From Phoronis australis (taxonomy: Eukaryota > Phoronida > Phoronidae), in the NCBI GenBank assembly GCA_002633005.1, contig NMRA01000176.1, positions 273,753-310,930 of the forward strand: DNA of 37,178 bases, in the 5' to 3' direction. The position numbers and the translations under genes were made by a program. The notes beneath the pieces are model-generated. The model saw only the letters and a list, made by a program, of their open reading frames with translations, ran no database searches and had not been told where the DNA came from. Shown piece after piece: positions 15,601-27,600 of this stretch. Position 1 is the stretch's first letter. Each line of letters opens with the position of its first letter.

Positions 15601-18600
15601 TTCACACCTGTTCCATTACTTTTGGCCTGTGCAATAACCCTCACACCAATGTATGGTCTCATCAGGTCTTACCTGTTAGTCATACAGAGGTCACACTCGA
15701 TGTTGGACGCCTCGTGCATAAACTTTAGGATGGGGACGCGAGCACGGGGAATCCTCTGCACCTGGTGACACTGAGGAACGAAGTACTGCAACATGTCCGC
15801 CAGAATTTGAAGGCTGTGCTGAGTGAACACGCGTTCATCAGTGTGTCGCTTCTTAGTCATGAAACGCAGTTTAGCGTCGCGCTGAGCCTAGGACATACCA
15901 CACAACACATATAATAGTTGTAAAACCGAACAAATTATACGTCTAGGTAATGACTGCTCAGCAACATAATGTCTCATAAAAATCTTTTTTTTATGATTTA
16001 GACAGATTACAGAGTTATAAATGAAGATTTCAGAGTCATTAAATCACCGTATTGACCACTACTATGAGAACGCCATTTCAAATTTCATTTCACAATTTTT
16101 TCGTAAAGTAGGAATTACTTGAATGAGATTCGAACTTGGCCTCTATCATTTTGCAAGTCCACTTGAATGCAAAGTGCATTCCCACTGTCACACAGTTGAA
16201 CAAAAAGTGTGTTTTCAAAGACTAAAATGCTACATCTGTCTTTCAATACACATCATTTGCGCAGACATTACCATATGCACTCAGGAGCGTGATGACAAGC
16301 AGATCACATTGATAAAACCAAAAGACAGTTGTCGATTATTTTGCATTTAAAATGATGAAAATAACCCCAAAACATATTTCCCCCAAAATAATCAATTGTT
16401 ACTTTATCCATCCCAAGCATCTCCTGGAACCTTATTTAAAATCTTTCCACGACGCTCTGGGTACGAAACTGGTCTGGTAGACTGAGTGGAGAAATGATTG
16501 ACATACAAACATTGCCTCATTCTATCGATTATTTAGCAGATGTAACCACATAATAGGTTCCGCTTCCATCATTATTGCATTTCTGGGGTCTGTTGACATC
16601 AACGAAAGTCAATAATTTGTGTTATTCCAAAGAATAACATGCAAATTCAATGCAATACATTTATGTTCCGTTCACTTGTTACATGTTTTGCCATGATTTC
16701 TTTACTTTAATGTTATTACAACATTGGCTAAATATAACTACAGACAGGGAGTTTTAGTAATAACGACAACACTGTGAAATAAACCAAATCCCTATCAAGG
16801 CCTCGACCCCCAAGTAGGAACAGAAAAGCACAGTAACATCATACTTTCAAAAATTTGCAGGCCTCGGACATTTTCAGATTCAGGCAACCATCGGGGCAAT
16901 TTAGCACTTGAAATTTTCACAATATTATGTATATGGATTAATCGGTGTGCTTCAACAACAGTAGCACCCAATGTATGTTCCCCAGCAAGAATTATCAGTG
17001 ATTGACCAAATCCAAGGCAGGAAATACTTTTTGAAGTGCTTAGTAATTTACAGCACCACATAGAGCTGGCTTAATTACTATCCTAGTTTTTAATTTTGGC
17101 ATTTTAATATTACTTAACTGGGACCAAAACATCCAAATGACATCAAACTAAACAAGTGTGATATTGTCCAAGCTTGAAATAAATCTTGCCAAAAAGGATT
17201 ATTCATGCTCAAATTCAAGTGTCACACTGGTATTATCCTGGTTATATGCACGTCTTCTTTTTTCTCATGCATTGCAATTTTTATTTACTAAAATGAAATA
17301 AAATTATATAAAATCACCACAAAATGCCATTAGTGTGCTATCTTGCCAAAACATGCTCAACTCACGCCAGTTTCTGGTCCAAGGACGAGCACCATATCTA
17401 GATCACACCCATGCTTGCCAAACCCATTCACGGACGAGCCAAAAGGTGTCACTGCACATTTTGGGAAAAGACTTGAGAACACATCTTCAATGACGGAGCA
17501 GACAAAAAACTTCATCCTAACATCAAGATCTGACAACTTTGTCGAGTTGTATACTTCTCGGATCTGCTCCGAAATCTGAAGATAGGAAACATTACACATA
17601 GTTACACAAAACTGTTACAGTTATAAGAATTCTGTCAGACCACTAATGTTAAAAATTTGCCAAACCTTAAAAGAAATGGTTCGTACATAAACAAACATTT
17701 TCCTGGTTCCCTTCAGAACTTCTCCAATGACTATTGACACAAGACATCACCCACATATTTCTTCCATTCATGTAAGCAAGGATGCAATTAGCCACTCGCC
17801 CTGTCGCCAATACGACTAAAAGGAGGCTCGCAATGAGAAATTTGCTGGCAAGTAAATTTCCAAGTGGTTAGGCACTCCTATTGTTCTTCTGTGAGGAATT
17901 GAAATAAAAACTGTTTCCTCACTGTGGTGTTTTGACCTGCAGATGAGCTTCGTTGAAAAGTGACACGTTTCTGAGGCATCATCTGTAGTAATTTATTCAA
18001 AAATAACTAAATTTTGTTTTGTGCTTGCCGTTGCATCTGAATTGGCAACATCACATCCCAGTAAGCATGTTGGTTCTCTGCACAGTCATGTTGTTCAATA
18101 TGGTGCTTACCAAGATCAGTCAGCTACCGACTTTCATTCTGGGACAAAACAAACTCATTTTTCGCTTCAATTCTGATAACCCACGTTTACTCGGTTCCAA
18201 AGTTTTTAAAAGGCATGGTGGGATCGCGTGAAACTTTGAATGACTTATTTTTCATATATGGCATAACTAGATCCATTTGTTCAGTCACAAAGCAATTTAT
18301 GATTGGCTAACAATAAAAAAACTGGTCACATTCTGCACTCTCTACAAATACTTCCTGACCTTTGCAAACAAAAACATTTGAAATAAAATATTATTGAAAC
18401 AGCACATTTTCTACACCCAAGTATAGATAATAAACACATTTATTTTTACCTTGCTTTGAGTCCTAAATAAAAAAATACCTATGTAATCGACAACACAAGC
18501 ACGACTTTTCTCAACCATGACACTCAGCATTGCAGGGAATCTGGCTCTCGGTGTGTGAAAAGTGCCTTTTTTGGTAAGATAGGAACTATCATCTTGATAA

Positions 18601-21600
18601 AAATATCTGAATAGCGCTTTTTGATTACTATTTGGCAGCAAGTTTGATGACTATGTCAATGCAAAACAATAATTTTGAGCTCGAAAATAGGGCAACCTAG
18701 CTTTGGGCTGAGCAACTTCATTTCTGACTCGGTCCCCATTGGCAACCAGGCTTTTGAGGTCTAGGTGTCTCCCTGTATGAGGAATGTTTATACAAAAATT
18801 ACCCTATACTCAAAACTCGCTCAGTTTTTCAAACTTTAAAGGATTTGGTCACATAATGCAGTGGCGCTATAATACTCCCGAATAATGAATGTCAACAGAA
18901 TTCACATGAGAGAAGAACACCAATTCAGGGTTTTGTAAACTAAGTAATCGCAGACATACCGATCGACACGAGAACAAGTTGTCCAAAGACAATTCTGGTG
19001 TCACATCTGAGGTGAGCCTCATTGACGGTAATCTCCGAAACCTTGCGGACCGTGGAAAGCTCGCCTCTGAAGTGTGCAGCACCCGTGTTTCTGCAGGAAT
19101 TTTCTCGTTGTTCTGAAAGTGTCCAGAGCTGGCAAGTAAAGACGGTATGCTGCGTGCGTGTTCATATTCCAGTACGACGTACTCCTGAAAGTAGCACCAT
19201 TTCATAAAGATCTCGTCAGTTACTGTAATAGCTACAACCTGGCTTCCATAAACACAATTTCTTTGATTTGGGTCCCTATCTGTTAAAAACTGGCAAAACG
19301 TGTTCCTTAAGTTTAGATTAAACGTGATCTGGGCCCATGACTACCAAAATTCACGATTCAAAAATCGACAAACCATGTAATATGCGTCGACAAGTACTTT
19401 TTTCAATTTCACGTGATGTGATTGGTCAATTTTGAATGTCCAGACTCAAGTAAAATCTGGAGGTCACAGATACTGGTTGTGAGATATATTTTCTTTATTA
19501 ATTTGACACCAGGCTCAACAAGTTGGCTCAATGAGTTGATTTGACACCGCAAGTCATGTTATGCACCTATCTGTTACTGCCAACTGCCAAGCCCAGGAAT
19601 CACTTGTAATCTAAGCATTAAAGGAACAAATTGACATCAAATTTAAAATCATTGAGCTATGTCCTAAATGAAAAATCTCTGGTTTTTGTATTGTGTTCAT
19701 AGTAAGTGCATTTTTTGTTCATTGCTTGGTAACACAATTTACTTTTAAGTCATTTCTATATCCAATTCTGACTATTTGTTTCCTATCTCGAAAGTGTTCA
19801 TCTCAGTGCATTTGCAAACATAATTGACAATGAATAACATAACCTTACCTTTGCATGGGTAAAATGAATCATCTGATTGATTGTACCAAATCCACTGCAG
19901 TATTTATAAAGAGGTTCACACATTGATCTGTTGGGAACCTGTATGAGGATACTTCGCTTAGCCTGGGCTTTCCTCAGAGAAATAAATTTATCAAAGGACA
20001 GTGGTTGTTTACCAGCAGCTGAAAGAAAAAGAACATTAAACTAACGACTGATTATCCGCGTTCAACATTACGTTCAGATTATGACACCAATTACGGCATA
20101 TTTTTCCTCACAAATCACAGCAAAATTTAAAATCATGCACGTGTTAAGTTAAAGCAGGTCGTGGAGAACAGGGTAAAAGTGGAGACACGGGTCCTTCTTC
20201 AAAATGGTTACTGGAAACCAGTTTTCGCCGAATAACGGACATTGTCAATACTCATTGAAAACTGGTTCCCGGCAGCCATTTTCAGAGGGAACCGTTTACT
20301 CCACTTTTACGGAGAAAACTGTCACTGATTTACACTTGGAATGGAAGTAAACCATTCTGTACAAGCCTTATCATCCAACCAATTGAACAAACAAGAGCAA
20401 CGCGGAGCACTGAACTGCACCCACGAATGCACTGCAAACAGTGTGCTTCTAGGGTGTTTATTTGTATCACAAAAATGACCACTAGATAGTGCAAAATACT
20501 TTGAATCCATCAAAAAACAGGAAAATGTCACCGTTTTTTAACAGAAATCTATTTACCACATTTCATGAAAATCCGTCAAGAAACTTTAAATTTATTTAGC
20601 AAAACCGAAAAAATGAAATTGCCACTAGGGAACAAAGCATTCATTGGATCCGTCTGAAAGTTGTCATCTTCCGTTATCAACGTCACTAAATACAGTTGCT
20701 AAATTTAATAAACATTCTGCAGAGGGCTTAGGAGATACAGCCAAGGGCAAAAAGAAATGTCACTAGGAGGCGCCACAGTAACTGAAGCCGGAAAATCATA
20801 GTTAACCGTCCTCTTTACACTAACAATACATAAGCCAATATTCACAATCATCCTAAGAGTGGTTTGGTTGACAGAGGGCGTACGCCAAAAACAGAGTAGA
20901 AAACAGTAAAAATAGCCAATAGATGGAGCAAAATATGTCGAATCTGTCTGAAAACTTGACAATGTCACCGTTCTTTAAAAGAAAGCTATTTAACAAATTT
21001 CATGAAAATTCGTCAAGGAACTTCATCAGAGAAACAGAGGAAAACAGAAAAAAAACGCAATTGGCAATAGGGGGCAGTTTAAGTCGGACCCGTCTGAAAG
21101 CTGTCGTCTTCTGTTGTTAACTTCATATAAATACATGAGCTAAATTTAATAAAAATCCTTCCTGGGCGCAAACCAAAAACAAAACTGTAACCAGGAGGTG
21201 CCACAGTAGTTCAAGTCATCGGAAAAACATTGTCAATTGTCCTCTTTTTGTAAGAACATATATGCCAGTTTTCACAATTATCATCCTTAGAGTGATGTGG
21301 TAGATGGAGGGACGGACTTGAAAACAGTAAAAATGGCCACTAGCTGGCGCAAAATACAACGAATCCATCCCAAAACAGCAGGATAGCGTCACCTCATTAA
21401 TAGATGTCTATGTGCCAAATTTTATAGAAATCTATCGATGACCTTTGAAGATACAGACTAGGTAAACGTAAAAAAACTAAAATTGCCACTGGGGGGCTAA
21501 CCTGTGGTCCAATCTGTCCGAAAGTCGTCAACATCATATAAACACATTTGCTGCTTTTAATAAAGATCCTGTGGAGTGTTTAGGAGATAAAGCCATAGGC

Positions 21601-24600
21601 GCAAAAACAAACAAAACTACCGCTTGGAGGCGCCACAGTAGTCAAAGTCGTCGGAAAATCATCGTCAACTGTCTTCCTCATAGTAACACATTTATGCCAA
21701 TTTTCACAATCATCCTTAGAGTGGTTTGGTTGACAGGGCGGACGACAAAAACGGACTGGAAAATACACCAAACTGACAAACATATTGGCAACACACAATG
21801 TAACAAAACTAGGTGTAAAATGTGTAACTTCATCAACGATAGCACTTTTTTCCAGTCTTCCCAAACCAATGAAAACTTTGAAATAAAACATTATTCTGAT
21901 TGCACCAAGAACAATATTATTTACCTTATAACTTGTAAAAAATGTTCTATCCAATACGTAGGACAAACTCAACATAATCTACAAACTCGGTTTCGTAATC
22001 ATAGATTTAACATAATACATAAAAACATTTCTGATACTATAGGTAATCATTTCAATTCCAAAAACCATAATATTCAAGATCTTTCTGTACAAATAATAGA
22101 AAAACTCCAACACCCCAGTACCTCTCACAGACTTAAAAGAGAACAATATTGGATAGACAAACTTAATACAATAGAACCCCATGGATTGAACATAAAAACT
22201 TCTTAAAATATGTCATTGAACTTTTTACGCAAAAATGTATCATTTTCATTACACCATATCTTATATGTCAATTGTCATTTTGTGTTTGATTTTACTTTAT
22301 TTCTGTTTTTGTTGATAAAGGAAGTTGTTACATCCGAAAATTTCAAATTTCAGTTGATCCATTCTTGTTGTTTTATTTACCGATTTATATTCTTCATTTC
22401 ATGAAACAATAGTATCCTTGGGAGGATCTGGATCGCCTTATTTAGTTTCAGATATATTTTCTACGTTAGAAATCTTGAAAATTTCCGGTCTATACTATTA
22501 TTGCTGTCTCTACAAGTATTCGGAACTCGAGAGTAACATGGTTTCAAATGATAGATCTCGACCTGCCATTTGCATTACATTTTAAATTTTTGAAATCCGT
22601 TGGATGGTTCTGGAGTTATTTAAAATTTAGACCCTAAAAAATAGGTCTTTTTTTCATCAAACAAATCCTCAAAAATTTCAAGGCAAATTTGTTGGCATGT
22701 TTAAAGATCTGTAGTTGAAACACTTTGGCCCACTGTTGGTCTAAAACAAGATGACAAATTCTTTCCATACAGGTTAACAACATAAAATAAAAACCCTTTC
22801 ATGAAATGTCGTATTTAGCAAGTGAGGGAATAATTCAAATATCGAAATTCATTGTGGACTTGTCACAGAGTACCTTTGAACCCAGAACAAAACTTGACGA
22901 AGGATAATTTAAAATCTGAAATCACGATGTCTTTGAAAACATCAGAACAATCAGGAATTGGTTATGGTTAACAGAAAATTCATTTAGGTTTTAATACTTT
23001 TTAAGAGAAATTGCTAAAAAATGAATTTTGATTGCAAATACATGCAAAAAGTGCCAAAACATGAAAATTATGACATTTCAAAGATTTTCGTCATTAATTA
23101 GAATACCGATTATTATATTTGAAATATTCTTTTTTCCTATGTCCTATCCATGCTTCTGTAATCATAAACTATACAACATACTAAAAAATGGAAGTACAAA
23201 TTTTTTAATTTTAACGGAACCCTTTAACTTTATATAATTTCAAATCGATTATATACAACATGAAGAATATCCTGATGGAAACTTTTTGTAGTAAGGAACA
23301 TCGAAAAGGTCAACTTAAATTTCGAAAAGAAATTTAACATACTGCCAACTTGATTTCGCTGTGATTTAAAGGATCTAATTTTAAAAATTGAACTGCTTGC
23401 GTCACCACTAGGCGAGACAGTGTTAAATTGAACATATTGTGATAAAATGTTAAAAACTTAGTCCAATCCTCAATTTTGACCACAAACTTAATTTCAGAAA
23501 TATTAAGTACTATTTTAAGCAACTTTGTCTGACCCAAATTCTATTTCTTGTATTTCATGGAAATTATCGACAGGTTGCTCAAGCTACAATTGACCAATCA
23601 CGTTCCAGATAAGCTTGAACTTTGACGGGGTCAACATGGATTTTTAATTTGATTGCACCAGTCCTGCGTTTTTGGATGTGTTCCTGTATGGACCATGTTT
23701 TATCAAGTGATTAAGTTTAATTGAAATGGGTTAGGATAAGATTTATAATGATGACACTGAGTGTACGCAGCCAAGTCATTTTTTGAAATTCATCCTGGTA
23801 CGGGAATTGGGGATAGTTAGGCCTATAAAAGATCTTTAACCCAGCCGCAGAGCGTCTAAAGCCGCGCACCGTACCAGTGACTGCTGGCAACTCATCGGAG
23901 ACTCAACTTTAACATCCTTCGCCGCAGAGATAACAACTCTTGGGCTGTCTCCGGTGAGTAAATTCTTTGTTGAATGATGTTTAGGTAAATTAAAAAAAAT
24001 TCAGGTCAGAAACTTCAGAGGTGGTAAAGTGTAAAAATTTTCTATTATTTTTATCATAAATTGACACAAAAATGAAAAGGGTTGAATGCAGGAACTTCTA
24101 ACGAATCATTTGATATCAAAATCATGGCAATGGGTTCATAAACGGCCATTCAGCAGCAAAAAGTCCGACCCCCCAACTTGAAGACACAAAAATTTAGCGG
24201 TGACGTGGCTCGATGCTATTAAAATCGCCAGGTCACATTTTGTGACTTACCCAAAGTCCAGCTCTAATTCATAAATGCCAGGTCGCAAAAATTTCCCGCC
24301 ACTTTTACACGCTAAAATTGATTTTTTTAGGTCATCCAGAAAATGTTTAGATAATGCTCTTACCTGCAGCGTTAAATACTCACAAATTTCAGATCGCAAA
24401 ATTGTCTTCGTTCATGCAGGTACTGCATTACTGTTCTTCACGACCATCATTGCAAGACTATAGAGCGCAATGCAAGTTGCCGACGTGAAAGTTGAATCAG
24501 TGCTATCTAACTGACACGTGCATTCGAGTAGCTAAGTTTGTGATGTGAAAAGGGAGAATATGTCGTTGAAAGTATCCGAGATGTTGCTAGGTCTGATCTG

Positions 24601-27600
24601 CTACTGGCTGTTATCAAAGTCGTTAAAGATTCAAAGTTACCCGGAGTGCAAATTCCCTCCACTTTTTGCTCGCAGCCCAAATATTGCAACTTAACTCGAC
24701 GTTTGAAAAACATCTGTGAAAAACAAACCATGGAACGATGTCCTAACCGAATGACCTATTTGGATGTGTGGGAACAATTCAGCGCAATTTCACAACAAAA
24801 ATGTGGTACTTATGCTCTTTACGTACTCAACAATTAGTTTACCATGAAATGAATAGCCTAAAAATAATTCCGTGCGGGTTGCAAGTTTGCTCCTCAATAC
24901 CTTCCAAATACGGGAAAAATAGGACAGTCACAAAATGACACGCATGTCACTAGTGTTAACTTTCTTTCGTAGGTATAAAACAAAGTCGGGATTTGGTTTT
25001 TACATATTGAGAAAAGAAGATTTTTGAAAACTGACTTTGTTGTGTAAAATGAGAGTGACACACCATATAGGCTGAATGTCAATTTTAAACCATGCGCGGT
25101 CGTTTGTAGTGCGCTATGATGGGCGCTAGCCTGAAATGTCCTTCTCTCATGAAGAGAAGAATAAAAATTTCGCTAACCACAATTTCGCATCTAGTACCCG
25201 TTTAGTTACAATAGCTGGCTACGGGCATAGAATATAGGGTTTAGGGAAAATCGACCTCGGGAAACATCGGAACAGGAAAATATGAGTTCTGGGTTATATC
25301 GGTCCCGGAGAATATCGTAAAGCATCGGGTCTTTTATAACCGCTGGAAATCTATGAGTTCATTTCCAAATAAACCACTGGCACCAGGGTGCTGAACAGAG
25401 CCAAGCCGGTATACTCTTTCATTGAGGACTGTCGCTGTTCTCTTTTGATGTGCAGCTTTGAAGTGGTGCGCATGCATGAGTTCACATACTTGAATCACCG
25501 GAGTAGGCAACAACGTGTGAAAGACAAATCATATTTCGCGCACATAGCCCCAGAAACAAGTAAAGGGGTTTGTGAATTTCTTGACAACTGAGAGTAAAGA
25601 CGTGGCCGTCATTTGGCGATTAATTGGGTTGTCATTTTCACTTTGGCTGTCTTATGCGATAAAAACAAGACGCACATCTCTAAGTCACGCTTGTCTACCG
25701 GGACCACTTGCGTGTTACAACAGGAACGACCAGTGCCGCAGTGCGATATCGGGGATATTGTCGTGGATATTTGGTACGTAATAAAGACGTCTCACACGAC
25801 AAATAAAAATATTTGTCCACCACAAAGTCTGGCAAGTTGATCACTTAAGAATTAGTAGAAACACCGTTTTGTGACGTATCATGTGTTATGCAGTGGCCCA
25901 AAACTTTCTTCGGCGAATCCGCAAATTTGCAAAAGTGGCAGATGTTTTAGCCAATCAAACGCGTCAAAGATCGATTCTGCATATCCCATGTTGGTCAGTT
26001 GTTAAGCATCATAGTAACGACCGGAGAATGGGCCAGCCAGGCTGTTTTTCATGACTATGGCCCCCCTCCCCCCTAAAATTGTATCAGATCCCATTTTTGA
26101 GTTCGGGTGCGAATTGCCGACTAGCACACGTGCGCAACCAGGGCGGGTCTTGGGGGGTGAATAAACAACGCAGAGGCGCTGAATGAACCCCGTTTACCGT
26201 TTTTTTTAGTCAACAGGTCCGCAAACCCAAGAATTCAAGACCCCTGCATCCCCAAAGTTTAGGCTGGGCGCGCACATCTGCCGAAATGCTGCTTATTCCT
26301 GTGCCCTTCCCCCCCCCTAACTGAAAAACCTGGATCCGCCCCTGCTACAGGTTGAAACATTATAATTTTTCTTTCCAAAAAGGACAGGGTCCTCAATCCC
26401 TCAAATTTGGGGCCCAATATCGGCCCTATTCCCCTCTTAAACATATTGAAATATCACGCGAAATTCCCCCCACGAGGCATAAAAATTCCCCTAGTGAAAA
26501 ATCTCTCTGAGTTCACATCACCTGACAGGTTGTAACCACACATGTGACAATTTTTAAGAGCACAAAAGGCTACTTTAAATTGAGGCAGAGCCTATGAGAG
26601 CTTGCAACAGGGCAGGGGTGCTATTGCAGGGTGATCGGGAGGTTTGTTCCCGCCCTCACTGGGCGAAAAAATTGCCTCACTAGGCACTGGCACCATTCCC
26701 CTCGGATGAAAGAGGCTCCTGCAGAAACATGATAACTATGATTGCATTGTCCAGTTAACTGAAATTGAGTTCTAAAACGATGTTATGTTTTGGACGAACG
26801 AATTAGGTGTTTTCAACTTGATCCAGATTGATATTTGAAATCTAACACATGAAATAGACGTAAGAATTATTACAACCAAGAAAGCATTGATGGTCAAATA
26901 ATTTTAATTTCAATTACAAGCCTGGTTTTTTATTTAATAAAAATATATTTAATAACATCAATTAATCTTTCAGACCAATGACAAATCAACTGTTAGTCCC
27001 AGTGAGTGCATAGGATCAGGCTATGCCTGATGTTAATATTCTTGATCAACAAATTAAACCAGATGTGACTAATTGCACATGACAGACACCACTGTCGAAT
27101 ATGTCTCCAACTCGTCAACAATACGAGCAGATGACCTGGTCCGCGTAGAAAGTATTTTGAACAACAATTTACAAGAAAAAACGTAACCCTGCATTCAGCA
27201 TAATATCTAATCCGTAACTCTATGATCGCCGAAATTTGGTCATATTTACTTTTCATGTTTCGAACCTAGTTTTCCGAAAAAATTAAACCCTTTCGTCAGA
27301 CAACTCTTTGGCGCCTTAACTTGTTCTCTAATGTAATTTTCTATGTCTCTGTGGTTAATTGTCGACAAATCATTAAAATTTAATGTCCAGGTTGGACTTG
27401 AAAGACCGGCTATTTAACTCACGCAATGTCTACTTTCGTTTTGTTTATTGCAGTGAGCCTCGCTTTGGATCTTAATGGCCGCCGCGTGAATAGGGTCTAT
27501 GTTCCCACAACTTGCCATGGGAGGGCTGTTATCGGTTAGTGTTCTTTTGAATTTGGATTTGGCAACAACCAAATATCAGTCGGGTTAACAAGAGTTGCTT

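Noticed and set aside
16795-17061. 88-codon minus-strand frame in MTPAP intron 4
   Set aside because: MTPAP exons on either side join in phase without it, and its sequence does not resemble any part of the protein.
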